Origin: Winogradskyella marina | GTDB taxonomy: Bacteria > Bacteroidota > Bacteroidia > Flavobacteriales > Flavobacteriaceae | DNA: 64,000 nucleotides | Reading direction: 5' to 3' | Assembly (NCBI RefSeq): GCF_015645385.1 | Contig: NZ_JADOET010000006.1 | Span: forward strand, 124,001-188,000 | Shown: positions 54,901-64,000 of the stretch, one piece after another | Position numbering within the stretch: position 1 is the stretch's first letter | Layout of the letters: every line of letters starts with the position of its first letter | The notes under the pieces: generated by a model | The model's input: only the letters and a program-made list of their open reading frames with translations | The model's database searches: none | Told to the model about the DNA's origin: nothing | Translations under genes and position numbers: made by a program

Positions 54901-55251
54901 ATGCCTAAAACCCTATACACCATATATGTCATAGAACTTTCTAAACGTGTGTATACGGAAAACACAAAGTTCAGAAATGCAAATCCTCAGTTTAATGGCG
55001 TTTTAGAATGTTTGTACGTTGGCATGACGAGCAAAACACCCAAAGAACGCTTTCTTCAGCATAAAACAGGCTATCGGAATAAAAAAGGACACAAACTATC
55101 TTCAAATATTGTTGAGAAATATGGCACGTATTTGCGACCGAGTTTATACAACCATATCGATCCCTTTTTTACTAGAGCTGAAGCCATAAAAGCCGAAGAA
55201 CAAATTGCGTTAGAATTACGTCGCGAAGGTTATGCGGTTTGGTTTAATTGA
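54901..55251 (+). CDS. GIY-YIG-like nuclease-fold protein
   Basis: 116 residues. Opening strand LYTIYVIELS, a loop, then LYVGMTSKTPKERFLQHKTG (family YIG..sd..eR..qH), NKKGHKLSSNIVEKYG, and a FTRAEAIKAEEQIALELRREGYAVW end. A stand-alone GIY-YIG domain whose role is unknown. Downstream of thrC by 34 nt; its terminator is shared with the convergent guaB. Confidence 0.8.
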   Translation: MPKTLYTIYVIELSKRVYTENTKFRNANPQFNGVLECLYVGMTSKTPKERFLQHKTGYRNKKGHKLSSNIVEKYGTYLRPSLYNHIDPFFTRAEAIKAEEQIALELRREGYAVWFN

Positions 55252-55272
55252 ACTAATTTAAAAGTAATCACA

Positions 55273-55306
55273 AAAAAACAGTACCTATAATTAGATACTG
55301 TTTTTT
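55273..55306. terminator. Terminator between GIY-YIG gene and guaB
   Basis: 11-bp stem AAAAAACAGTA / TACTGTTTTTT with a 12-nt loop, usable from both sides of the convergent pair. Confidence 0.85.
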
Positions 55307-55364
55307 AAAATTTTATAGAAAACACCTAAACTGAATCTTCTATTTATAAAATAAAGCGAACTTA

Positions 55365-56837
55365 TTATCTAGAATAATTAGGCGCTTCCTTAGTAATAGT
55401 GACATCATGAGGATGACTTTCATTGATACCAGAACTTGTAATTTTCACAAAGCGTCCGTTTTCTTTTAAGGCTTCAATATCTTTTGCACCACAATAGCCC
55501 ATTCCTGCTCTAAGGCCACCAATAAATTGATGAATACTTTCTACCAATTCACCTTTATATGGCACACGACCAACAATACCTTCTGGTACTAATTTTTTAA
55601 TATCGTCTTCAACATCTTGGAAATAACGATCTTTACTACCTTTTTTCATGGCTTCAACCGATCCCATGCCGCGATAAGATTTAAACTTTCGACCTTCGTA
55701 AATAATCGTTTCACCTGGACTTTCTTTTGTTCCTGCTAAAAGCGATCCTAACATTACTGTATCTGCACCAGCAGCAATAGCTTTAGGAATATCTCCTGTA
55801 TATCTAATGCCACCATCTGCAATCACTGGCACACCTGTGCCTTTAATCGCTGCTGAAACTTCTAGAACTGCAGAAAACTGAGGAAAACCTACACCTGCCA
55901 CTACTCTAGTTGTACAAATTGAACCTGGTCCAATACCCACTTTTACGGCATCTGCTCCGGCTTCTACTAAATATTTTGCTGCTTCACCTGTCGCAATGTT
56001 TCCAACGATAACTTCAAGTTGAGGAAACAGTTTTTTAATTTCTTTTAAAACAGCAACAACACCTTTTGTGTGCCCGTGAGCTGTATCAATTATTACGGCA
56101 TCAACACCTGCATTTACTAATGCCGAAGCACGTTCTACGGCATCACCTGTAACACCAATGGCCGCAGCGACACGCAATCTTCCATAGGTATCTTTATTAG
56201 CATTTGGTTTCTGTGTTACTTTTGTAATATCTCTAAATGTAATCAGTCCTTTTAGGATGTAATTATCATCTACAATTAATAATTTTTCAATTTTATTCTG
56301 TTGAAGAATTTGTTCGGCATCTTTTAATGAGGTTCCTACAGCAGCAGTCACTAAACGCTCCTTGGTCATTACATCCACAATAGGTTTTTTACCATCGTGT
56401 TCAAAACGTAAATCTCTATTGGTTACAATGCCTTTTAAGGTTCCATTATCACCAACAATAGGAATACCACCAATACTGTGTTCTGCCATATTTGATTTTG
56501 CATCAAAAACCGTAGCAGTTAAGGGTAAGGTTACCGGATCGATAATCATGCCGCTTTCAGCACGTTTTACACGTCTCACCTTATCGGCTTGTTGCTCTAT
56601 GGTCATGTTTTTATGCAATACACCAATACCACCTTCTTGTGCCATAGCAATTGCCATTTTACTTTCGGTAACCGTATCCATTGCTGCAGAAATCACAGGA
56701 ATGTTAATCGTAATGTTTCGTGTAAATTTGGTTTGAATATTAACTTCGCGAGGAAGAATTTCAGAAAATGCTGGAACTAAGAGTACGTCATCATAAGTGA
56801 GACCTTCTCCAACAATTTTAGTTTCGTGTGCTGTCAT
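55365..56837 (-). CDS. guaB: IMP dehydrogenase
   Basis: 490 residues. TIM-barrel start ([12 protein letters not shown]), inserted CBS pair (about 93-205), then [23 protein letters not shown] with catalytic Cys, [21 protein letters not shown], and [18 protein letters not shown]. Converts IMP to XMP, the committed step to GMP. Confidence 0.97.
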   Translation of the reverse strand: MTAHETKIVGEGLTYDDVLLVPAFSEILPREVNIQTKFTRNITINIPVISAAMDTVTESKMAIAMAQEGGIGVLHKNMTIEQQADKVRRVKRAESGMIIDPVTLPLTATVFDAKSNMAEHSIGGIPIVGDNGTLKGIVTNRDLRFEHDGKKPIVDVMTKERLVTAAVGTSLKDAEQILQQNKIEKLLIVDDNYILKGLITFRDITKVTQKPNANKDTYGRLRVAAAIGVTGDAVERASALVNAGVDAVIIDTAHGHTKGVVAVLKEIKKLFPQLEVIVGNIATGEAAKYLVEAGADAVKVGIGPGSICTTRVVAGVGFPQFSAVLEVSAAIKGTGVPVIADGGIRYTGDIPKAIAAGADTVMLGSLLAGTKESPGETIIYEGRKFKSYRGMGSVEAMKKGSKDRYFQDVEDDIKKLVPEGIVGRVPYKGELVESIHQFIGGLRAGMGYCGAKDIEALKENGRFVKITSSGINESHPHDVTITKEAPNYSR

Positions 56838-56893
56838 GGCAATTAAGATTTAATTGCGTGCAAAGATAAGCTAATATTTACAATCTAGTGTTA

Positions 56894-59320
56894 CTAAAAC
56901 GTAACTTCTAATGTTGTAAACCAATTACGAGGAGCAGATGGTATGATACCAGGTCCAGGATAACCTGTAGCACGTCGTGTAAAGTAAGCATTATCTAATA
57001 CATTATTGACACCCGTTTCTAATTTAAACCTTTTATAGCGATAAGATATTGAGAGGTCTAAAATGTCATATTCAGGAATTTCACCAATGACGCCACTTAA
57101 ATTGGATGCAACAGAATTAGTAGCGTCCGTAAATTGTCTTCCTAAATACGTGTATTGCATATTCGCCATAAGATTTTTATAGCCGAATTTTAAGCCTGTT
57201 TTTAAATTTAAATCTGGCACAAATTCTACCTTGTTACTTTTAATTCCGGGTTGTTCAGAGTTGGTATATTCTGAAGAAATAAAAGAGGTATTAATATAAT
57301 AATTAAAACTGAAATCGGTATTCAGTTTTAAGATTTTCTTCAAGTTAAAATCAAATAAAGATTCTACACCATACATCACCGCGTCACCAATATTACCACG
57401 TTCACTAACAACACTTCCGTCCTCCTGTTCTTTTTGAACAAAACCTATTCGATTATTGTATAATAAGGCGAAGGCACCAACATCATAGGATACGATATTA
57501 TTATAATTTCCCCTTAAACCAAAATCTAACGTAAACCCATCTTCATCCGTAATGTCAGGATTAATGGCAAAAGCAGGGTTTACAATATTTATATCTGAAA
57601 AGGTTACAGAACGATAGTTTTGTGAAATATTAGCGTAAGCTTCTAAATTTGTGGTAGGTTTATAACTTAAACCTAAGCCTAATAACACAAAATTGCGTTC
57701 AAAATCACGATTATCTTCTACAGTGTCTTCAAAAATAACATTACCTGCCGCATCTGTATTTATGCGTTTATACGCCCCTTCACTTTGTGTTTTTATATAC
57801 TCGAATCTAAACCCTGGCGTCACAGAAAATTTATCATTCAGATAGAAGATATTTTCACCAAAGACTGCAACATTTAGATTTGGAAAATCAAAATCGGATT
57901 GATCTGAATAGTTCGGAAATTCGTCGGTTCTGATATTAAAATCGGGACCTATTCCATCGGAACCTGGCCCTTGTTGTTGACTGTTATTAGCCTTGTAAAA
58001 TTTAGAACCGATTAAAAAGGTGGCCTCTTTATTAAATATGTGATACTTGCTTAATAATCGTGCTTCAAAACCATAATTATTGAAATCACCTTTTATTAAA
58101 TCGCGCTCTGTATTAGGATCTACCTGATCGACACGATTGGTTCTAAAGCCTAATGCATTTCTTGAAGCATTCAACCCGAAAAAATTAAATGTAAAATTAG
58201 TAGCTTCTGAAAATTGATGGGCTAATTTAAAATTGTAGAGTAACCAATCTACTTCAAACCAATTTCGAGCTCTATTACTTTGGTAAGGATCTTCATTAAA
58301 CATGGTATCGGTTAAACCACCGGCTTGTTGTGCTAAATAATCTAAATATGTAAGTTCGGCAGTAACAGACGTATTTTTATTAAATTGATAACCAATATGA
58401 GCGTATATGTTTTTAGATTCGAACTCTGAATTCGGCCTAAAACCATCGCCTTTTTTATAATTGAAAAAGGTATAATAACTCCATTTATTGCTCGTCCCAC
58501 TAAGGCTGGTAAAATTAGTGTACAAGCCAAAACTTCCTAAAGTATTCCTAGTAATGACTTCTAATGGTTTGTTAGGATTTGGTTCTTTCATTACAAAATT
58601 AATGAGTCCTCCAAACTGCGTTCCATATTGTAAAGATGCCGCTCCACGGATAACTTGTATTTGTTTTAATCCTTCTGAAGCTGGGGAATAATAACTTTCA
58701 GGATATCCTAGGACGTCTGCGCTAATATCGTAACCATTTTGCCTCGTATTAAAATTTGCGGTTCTATTAGGGTCTAAACCTCTACCACCGATATTGAGTT
58801 GTAGTCCGGCATCATCATTCTGATAAATATTTAAACCTGCGACTTGGCTGTAAAGTTGCCTCGCATTATTTGTGGCCAAATTGGCCATAGATTCTTCGAC
58901 TAAAACCACCTCTGTTTTCTTTCCGGCATAAATTGCAGTTTCTTCAACATCCTTTAATCTACTTAAATTAAAAACCTTAGATCTTCGCGCTGTAATTTCA
59001 ACGACCGTTAAGGCTTCGCCAATGGTCTCTAATTGCTGGTTTAAAACAACATCATTTTCAACGGTGATTGTAATTTCTAGTATTTTAAATTCATAAGAAA
59101 AATACACCAAATTCAAGGTTTGCTTTTGGGTTGTAAATTCATAATAGCCATTGGCATCGGACTTGGCCAATAAACCAGAAACTTTATCATAAACCTCCAC
59201 ATTTTTCACCGGTTCTTGGGTTTCCCGATTGGTAATAATACCAGATACCTTTTGTTGTGCATGGAGTGCAAATGCAAACAAAACAATTATTATAAATGTA
59301 CTAAAGTCCTTTAATGTCAT
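56894..59320 (-). CDS. TonB-dependent outer-membrane receptor
   Basis: About 808 residues. Signal peptide (TLKDFSTFIIIVLFAFALHAQ), a carboxypeptidase-like regulatory domain (QQKVSGIITNRETQEPVKNV), plug (VVLVEESMANLATNNARQLY, IQVIRGAASLQYGTQFGGLI), then a 22-strand barrel ending WFTTLEVTF. The longest frame starts at 59353; ATG 59320 fits the signal peptide. Overlaps the HTTM gene end by 20 nt. Last in an iron-type operon; ferric-siderophore or ferric-ion complex uptake is likely. Confidence 0.95.
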   Translation of the reverse strand: MTLKDFSTFIIIVLFAFALHAQQKVSGIITNRETQEPVKNVEVYDKVSGLLAKSDANGYYEFTTQKQTLNLVYFSYEFKILEITITVENDVVLNQQLETIGEALTVVEITARRSKVFNLSRLKDVEETAIYAGKKTEVVLVEESMANLATNNARQLYSQVAGLNIYQNDDAGLQLNIGGRGLDPNRTANFNTRQNGYDISADVLGYPESYYSPASEGLKQIQVIRGAASLQYGTQFGGLINFVMKEPNPNKPLEVITRNTLGSFGLYTNFTSLSGTSNKWSYYTFFNYKKGDGFRPNSEFESKNIYAHIGYQFNKNTSVTAELTYLDYLAQQAGGLTDTMFNEDPYQSNRARNWFEVDWLLYNFKLAHQFSEATNFTFNFFGLNASRNALGFRTNRVDQVDPNTERDLIKGDFNNYGFEARLLSKYHIFNKEATFLIGSKFYKANNSQQQGPGSDGIGPDFNIRTDEFPNYSDQSDFDFPNLNVAVFGENIFYLNDKFSVTPGFRFEYIKTQSEGAYKRINTDAAGNVIFEDTVEDNRDFERNFVLLGLGLSYKPTTNLEAYANISQNYRSVTFSDINIVNPAFAINPDITDEDGFTLDFGLRGNYNNIVSYDVGAFALLYNNRIGFVQKEQEDGSVVSERGNIGDAVMYGVESLFDFNLKKILKLNTDFSFNYYINTSFISSEYTNSEQPGIKSNKVEFVPDLNLKTGLKFGYKNLMANMQYTYLGRQFTDATNSVASNLSGVIGEIPEYDILDLSISYRYKRFKLETGVNNVLDNAYFTRRATGYPGPGIIPSAPRNWFTTLEVTF

Positions 59321-60665
59321 CTTTAAATGGTAAAATCCAATTTTTGGGTTCAAATGATTCTGTTTGTTTTAGCAAATCCACTTTGGGGTCAATGTAGCGT
59401 TCACTAGAGCGACCGTTTAGAGCCACAAAACTATCGACGTAAATTTCAATATTTTTATGCCCTTGTGATGCAAAATGCTGTTCTAAATATTTGGCATACT
59501 CTAGAATAAAATCGGGCTGTGTGCTCATTTGTTTCTCTTGAAACGGTGTTAAAAAATCTGAATTATCTACAGAAAATGAATGTCCAGATACGGGATCAAC
59601 CACTTTAAATTCTGTATAACCTGCTTTTTCCATTAACATGACACGCCAAGAAAAACGATAGCCTTCTTCGGTCCAAAATAATTCGTTAGGATACAACAAA
59701 TAACGAAACGGCAAAAGTAATTGAATCGTAAAAAATAAACCTAAGATTGGCAAAATTATCTTTTGATTTTGAAATTTATAATTCGAAATTTCAATAGTAG
59801 CGACTTTTAGCTTTAAAACGCTGAATAATTTTCGAAATCCATTTAAAATACGCTCATGTACATCGGCATCGAAAAAAATTAGAGTTGCTACAATCATGAC
59901 ATAAGGAAACATTCCAATAGGAAACAACACTCTTGTAAAGACATGGAAAAACACAATTAATGCAAAAGCAAAACCCCGTGTGCGCTTATAAAGCATAAAA
60001 AAAGGAATGCTTAGATCATATAACATTCCAGACCAACTCATGGCCATATGAAACCATTCTTGTTGCATCACATTTTCGCCAATAAAAGGTAAATCATATT
60101 TGGAAGGCAACCATATTTTTAAAGGCATGGTTTTACATAACCAATCACTATTTATTTTGGCCAAACCGGCATAGACATAAACGATTCCTAATAACAGTTT
60201 TATGCTATTAATAGTCCATTTCGGAATTTGACGGTATTCCTTTTTTCTAATTATAGCGTCTAAAGAGAAGTACGCATTGGCGGGTAAAAAACACATTAAA
60301 AAACTCAATATACTTATAAAATAGTAATGATTGAGGTATGTAGTTTTATCCATAAATTCGATATAGGTAAAACTTATAAAGAACGTGATAATGGCGATGC
60401 GATATTTTAATCCTAAGGCCACAAAGACTGCAGATAAACCGCATATTACAAATAGAAGATATGTATAATTACCGATAGGTTTTACCCATTCAAAACCATA
60501 ATACGAAAAGTGAAATTGAGGTTCTAAGTACAGTTTTTCAATCCAACCATAAGACCAAAACCTAATAATGCTTGCTAACATCATGAGACCAAAACCTATT
60601 CTGAACACAGCCAACGGCGCAGGATGGGTTTGTTTATTGAAATATGATGTAAGTTTAATTAGCAT
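59301..60665 (-). CDS. HTTM (vitamin-K-dependent gamma-carboxylase-like) membrane protein
   Basis: 454 residues with several transmembrane helices (TYLLFVICGLSAVFVALGL; YFISILSFLMCFLPANAYF; LLLGIVYVYAGLAKINSDWL; VILPILGLFFTIQLLLPF). The core HTTM pattern (VYAGLAKINSDWL) is present. C-terminal periplasmic tail after residue 350. Immediately before the TonB receptor gene, the order seen in imelysin loci. Confidence 0.9.
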   Translation of the reverse strand: MLIKLTSYFNKQTHPAPLAVFRIGFGLMMLASIIRFWSYGWIEKLYLEPQFHFSYYGFEWVKPIGNYTYLLFVICGLSAVFVALGLKYRIAIITFFISFTYIEFMDKTTYLNHYYFISILSFLMCFLPANAYFSLDAIIRKKEYRQIPKWTINSIKLLLGIVYVYAGLAKINSDWLCKTMPLKIWLPSKYDLPFIGENVMQQEWFHMAMSWSGMLYDLSIPFFMLYKRTRGFAFALIVFFHVFTRVLFPIGMFPYVMIVATLIFFDADVHERILNGFRKLFSVLKLKVATIEISNYKFQNQKIILPILGLFFTIQLLLPFRYLLYPNELFWTEEGYRFSWRVMLMEKAGYTEFKVVDPVSGHSFSVDNSDFLTPFQEKQMSTQPDFILEYAKYLEQHFASQGHKNIEIYVDSFVALNGRSSERYIDPKVDLLKQTESFEPKNWILPFKDDIKGL

Positions 60666-60672
60666 AATGCAA

Positions 60673-60705
60673 AAAAAGGATTCTTATTGAATAAGAATCC
60701 TTTTT
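60673..60705 (-). terminator. Terminator between imelysin and HTTM genes
   Basis: 15-bp stem (60673-60687 with 60691-60705) with an A7 tract that becomes T7 on the minus strand, so it attenuates transcription from the imelysin gene into the HTTM gene, which starts 8 nt on. Confidence 0.88.
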
Positions 60706-60723
60706 GAATTTAATTTTTTAATT

Positions 60724-61836
60724 CTAGTCACCATCAGCATCAACATAATCGACACTAACATTTAAGGCTTGTAACATATCAACCTTTAGTAAAACCACAG
60801 CCATTTGCAAAGCATCATAAGCTTCGGTCATTTTAGTGTTATCCATGGCAATCTGGTCCGCAAAACTATCATCTAAGGTATTAATTTTAGATTGTGCGGT
60901 ATCAAACTGATTATTTATAAGTACACTTAAATCTTCCCCATTTTTTATGGTATTTAGGTAGTCTAAATAAGAGGACAAACTTTCTCCTGTGGTAGTGCTG
61001 TTATAATGTTTTCCATTAAAAAAATCTTTCACAGCGGTTAATGCTTCTGTTGCTAGCGTTTTTGAAATATCACTTCTATAATAAGCTTCTACTTTATCTG
61101 GCAACGGCGTTGTAGAGAAATTACCGGCAGGAATCCCAATTTTATTGGCTCTTAATCCTTTTTCGTAATAAAACATAAAATCGTTAATCAGTTTATTAAT
61201 AGATCCTGTAGCCGTATTATTGGCATTATCGATAAACGTCTGACTGTAGGTTGCCCAACTTTGCGTGACATCTTGCGTTAGCGATTCCATTTGATTTACT
61301 AAATCTGAAACATAAGCCAAATATTTAGCCGCATCTGCATTTGATGTATAATAGCTTAATATATCCATATCGTTATCCGCCAAGCCATATAACATATAGT
61401 CTAAAGCAGGAAAACCAACCGCGTCATTATTATTAACATTAGCTAAATCATAATTCTGAGATTGAATATTATTTTGAATATCTGTAATATTTGTGGGATA
61501 GATATTCATCTGGTACCCAAAATTAATCTCTTCGGCTCTACCGATATTAAACATTTCAGCAGATTGCCATATTTTATAGGCATTAAACCAAGCCGTCCTG
61601 AATGAATCTAGATTGGCTTGAGTAGGTGCATTTACAAAACTATCTTTTTCAGTTACCATATTGGTCACTGCGATATTTAAATCTTCATAAACCGGAACAA
61701 TAATATTATCCGCCCAATTGGTTAACATCGCAGTTCTGTCAAAATTATCGGTTACACCTCCTGAACTCTCATCGGAAGAGCTACATGCCACGGCTAGTGC
61801 AGTGATTGTTAAGATTAAAAAAGCTTTCTTTAACAT
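60724..61836 (-). CDS. Imelysin-family (peptidase M75-like) lipoprotein
   Basis: 370 residues. Lipobox ALAVACSSSD (Cys18), imelysin domain with the GxHxxE-like region absent but the core DYMLYGLADND and FRTAWFNAYKIWQSAEMFN present. Imelysins are tied to iron uptake. Between the DUF4856 and HTTM genes. Confidence 0.9.
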   Translation of the reverse strand: MLKKAFLILTITALAVACSSSDESSGGVTDNFDRTAMLTNWADNIIVPVYEDLNIAVTNMVTEKDSFVNAPTQANLDSFRTAWFNAYKIWQSAEMFNIGRAEEINFGYQMNIYPTNITDIQNNIQSQNYDLANVNNNDAVGFPALDYMLYGLADNDMDILSYYTSNADAAKYLAYVSDLVNQMESLTQDVTQSWATYSQTFIDNANNTATGSINKLINDFMFYYEKGLRANKIGIPAGNFSTTPLPDKVEAYYRSDISKTLATEALTAVKDFFNGKHYNSTTTGESLSSYLDYLNTIKNGEDLSVLINNQFDTAQSKINTLDDSFADQIAMDNTKMTEAYDALQMAVVLLKVDMLQALNVSVDYVDADGD

Positions 61837-61923
61837 AGTTATTATTTTTTAAATTGTAAAAACAACGAAGTATAAACGTCCTAATGAAAGACGGTTTATA
61901 CTTTGAGGTTTTTGGCGTATTTC

Positions 61924-63126
61924 TTAGTTAATAGTTTGCGCAACGGTAAAGTCGAAACGATCAGCAATTGCAGTAGAAATAGCATCTAGAGTCTCTGGAG
62001 TTATGTCCCAAAATCCGTTACCTTCAGAGATCTGAGCCATAAATGCATCAACCTCTGACTTACTAAAATAAGGACTATTTGTACCAGGTTGACGTGTAAA
62101 TTGAAGACTGTATACAAATCCAAAACCTTCAGATAATTGGTGGAATGCGCTTGCCATATCGCCTTCTGCTAAGACTTCTTTTCCTCTTTGTAAATAATAA
62201 ACACCTCTAACGGCTAAAATTTTAGAAATATTTTCTTTTATGATTTCAGCTTGTGCATCTCTTACGGTATAATTTTTAGCCACAATTGCAGCTCTACCCA
62301 ATTTAAAAGCATCATAAACCGTTTGAGCAATCCCAGCAAAATCTTCATCAGCCTCTACTCTATCCATATATTCGCTTAAAAATGAATCTGCATCTAAAGT
62401 TGGCATAGTCGCATCATCTTCCGCACCATATAAATAGCCAAATGCTTCATCCCATTTATGCTCCATAGTGGTATAAGATTTTCCTTCTTCAACGATATCA
62501 TTATCATTATTAGAAATATTAGAAGCTTCATCTAACACCGCAGGACTTAAATAATTATTAAGAATTTGGTCTGTCATTAAACTTCCTATTAAACCTTTTG
62601 CAACAAATTGATTAAGTTCAAAACCTTTAGCGTTAATATATCTTACCGTTCCACCACCAGCTTGTTGTAATTGTCCTGCATTTCCTGCACTTGCTGTATC
62701 ATCCCAATTTGAAAATACATTTGTTGCTTGATCTGAAATCCAAGCGTCAAATTGTGTTTTTATAGCATTCGCATCGGTCGTGTTTGCCGAGAAATAATCT
62801 TGAGAAGCTGCCACTTTACTTCTAAGACTTTTATCTGAAGCATTTAAATCTGCATCTAAAAAATCATCGGCTCCTTCAACGTGCGCAAACATAGCATCTA
62901 ATTGAGCTTCTGAATAGGCATTATCTTTAAGTGCTGTTACAAATTCCTCACCCATTGCAATCCTAGTGGTTTGACCGCTAAAACTTACCGAAGAATTTCC
63001 GTCTCTTGAAAATTCATAAGTTACAGGGGTATTGACTTGTGGTCCCGAAGCCCCATTATCATCATCACTGGAACATGACATTAATACTGCTGCTATTGTA
63101 AATAAACTTAAGGCAATTTTTTTCAT
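61924..63126 (-). CDS. DUF4856 lipoprotein
   Basis: 400 residues, lipobox AVLMSCSSDDD (Cys18) with the Asp-rich outer-membrane sorting sequence. The mature helical domain matches the DUF4856 description (TPVTYEFSRDGNSSVSFSGQ start, DQILNNYLSPA, HKWDEAFGYLYG). Found in imelysin operons. First gene of the four-gene minus-strand unit. Confidence 0.9.
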   Translation of the reverse strand: MKKIALSLFTIAAVLMSCSSDDDNGASGPQVNTPVTYEFSRDGNSSVSFSGQTTRIAMGEEFVTALKDNAYSEAQLDAMFAHVEGADDFLDADLNASDKSLRSKVAASQDYFSANTTDANAIKTQFDAWISDQATNVFSNWDDTASAGNAGQLQQAGGGTVRYINAKGFELNQFVAKGLIGSLMTDQILNNYLSPAVLDEASNISNNDNDIVEEGKSYTTMEHKWDEAFGYLYGAEDDATMPTLDADSFLSEYMDRVEADEDFAGIAQTVYDAFKLGRAAIVAKNYTVRDAQAEIIKENISKILAVRGVYYLQRGKEVLAEGDMASAFHQLSEGFGFVYSLQFTRQPGTNSPYFSKSEVDAFMAQISEGNGFWDITPETLDAISTAIADRFDFTVAQTIN

Positions 63127-63327
63127 TTTTTTAATACTATATTATTCTTATTAAGACTTGATATAAATAATTCACGCAAAAATAAGACAAAATTTAATTT
63201 GACGCACTTTATTTAGACTAAATTTAAATAAAAAAATGAAAGACCTCTTATACATCGTATTAACAACACTATCATACCGCAATTATAGCCTTAGAAAGTG
63301 TTTTAAGATTTTGAATTAAATACGAGG

Positions 63328-63999
63328 TTAATAACAATCCATTTTAAGCTGTCCATTGGTTTCAAAATCACTTAAAGGTTGACTTAAGTGGGTTTTGGTT
63401 ATGGAATTTAGGACGTCTAAAACCCTATTCTGCATAGCAATTGAACCACATATCATTATAACTCCGTTATTATGTAATACTTTAGAAAACAACTCTTGAT
63501 GTTCTAAAATTAAATCCTGAACGTAAACTTTAGTTTTTTGTTCTTGCGAATAGGCCACATTAAAACTCGTTAACTTATGTTTTACCAACGCGGAATCTAT
63601 AATACTTTCATACAGTTTTAGAGATTGTTTTGTTCGTCCGCCCCAGAATAGATGTGTTTTTATTCGCTTTGAATTATCGTTAATCATACCTAAAAAAGGA
63701 GCAATACCTGTTCCGTTGGCAATCAAAACGACCTCTTTTGTATCGATTGGAAAGTGAAAATCGTAATTACGCCTTACTTTAGCTTTAACAATCTCGTTGA
63801 CTTTTAAGTTGTTAAAATAATTAGAGCAGACACCTAACTCATGCCTTTTAATACTTAATACAATATCGTTTTCAATCTTACCTATTGAATATTGTCTTTC
63901 AATAAAATCGGCATCAGGAAACATTGATAATAAGTCACCTGATATAAATTTTACCTTTTTATTAGGTCGCAACTGTATCAAAAATGAATCGTCATTATT
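63328..63999 (-). CDS. C-terminal part of FNR-type flavoprotein reductase (partial)
   Basis: An FNR/CysJ-type NADPH-binding half: VLIANGTGIAPFLGMI (NADP loop), LFWGGRTKQSLKLYE, and GVIMICGSIAMQNRVLDVL. The frame is open through the window edge, so it is the end of a larger protein, perhaps a PepSY-flavodoxin-reductase as found in iron-uptake loci. The C-terminus ends NGQLKMDCY. Confidence 0.8.
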   Translation of the reverse strand, partial: NNDDSFLIQLRPNKKVKFISGDLLSMFPDADFIERQYSIGKIENDIVLSIKRHELGVCSNYFNNLKVNEIVKAKVRRNYDFHFPIDTKEVVLIANGTGIAPFLGMINDNSKRIKTHLFWGGRTKQSLKLYESIIDSALVKHKLTSFNVAYSQEQKTKVYVQDLILEHQELFSKVLHNNGVIMICGSIAMQNRVLDVLNSITKTHLSQPLSDFETNGQLKMDCY

Positions 64000-64000
64000 A

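Noticed and set aside
1-64000. MoxR-type AAA ATPase as partner of the vWA proteins
   Set aside because: vWA proteins often pair with MoxR, but the only AAA protein found is ClpC, far away in the housekeeping half.
1-64000. tRNA, rRNA, CRISPR, insertion sequences or integrase-type att sites
   Set aside because: None seen on reading; no direct-repeat array and no transposase or integrase motifs among the frames.

Overview
The window looks like chromosome from a marine-type member of the Flavobacteriaceae (Bacteroidota). It is AT-rich, its promoters follow the Bacteroidota -7 consensus TAnnTTTG, Shine-Dalgarno sequences are scarce, many lipoproteins and TonB/TPR proteins are present, and it holds a lone T6SS-iii-type TssD and a flavobacterial set of core genes. 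I see no rRNA, tRNA, CRISPR array, transposase or phage gene.

Left half (about 1-33 kb): an accessory region made almost entirely of poorly known proteins. It contains DUF1444-like, LRR, SMI1/KNR4 (SUKH), DUF2314-ankyrin, DUF1963, endonuclease V, beta-propeller, two vWA proteins, an adenylosuccinate-synthetase (PurA)-like enzyme, DUF1266, TPR, lipoproteins and a TssD/Hcp-like tube protein. Two two-component systems are embedded in it: a TPR-LytS-type kinase with a LytTR regulator (14.6-17.2 kb), and a TPR-HisKA_3 kinase with a LuxR/NarL-type regulator (27.5-30.1 kb).

The strongest finding is that at least nine promoters in this half share one architecture. A 16-bp inverted repeat (about TCACTGAA/TTCAGTGA) is followed by exactly 22 nt and then a -7 box near TAnnTTTG. 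The operator sits about where a class II activator binds and takes the place of a -33 element. It precedes genes at 783(+), 10118(-), 11385(-), 13563(-), 18301(-), 18486(+), 20929(+), 31092(-) and 32889(-). This ties the scattered unknown genes into one regulon, probably activator-controlled, that looks like a coordinated but undescribed system. Parts of it (SUKH, DUF1963, DUF2314, ankyrin, TssD) are reminiscent of toxin-immunity or contact-dependent conflict; that functional reading is inference.

Right half (33-64 kb): ordinary chromosome. It runs through a 7TM-HD (PgpH-type) c-di-AMP phosphodiesterase, thiolase, NlpC/P60 peptidase, TPR protein, gyrA, clpC, a STAS-like protein, hutH, a TlpA-like thioredoxin, the bifunctional NAD(P)HX repair enzyme, thrA-thrB-thrC (with a candidate leader peptide and hairpins upstream), a GIY-YIG protein and guaB. 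It ends with an iron-type locus on the minus strand (DUF4856 lipoprotein, imelysin, HTTM protein, TonB receptor) and the C-terminal part of a flavoprotein reductase cut by the window edge.

Several start codons were moved inward because the -7 box overlaps or abuts the longest-ORF start (783, 5756, 13563, 18486, 32889) or because a signal peptide or family N-terminus starts later.
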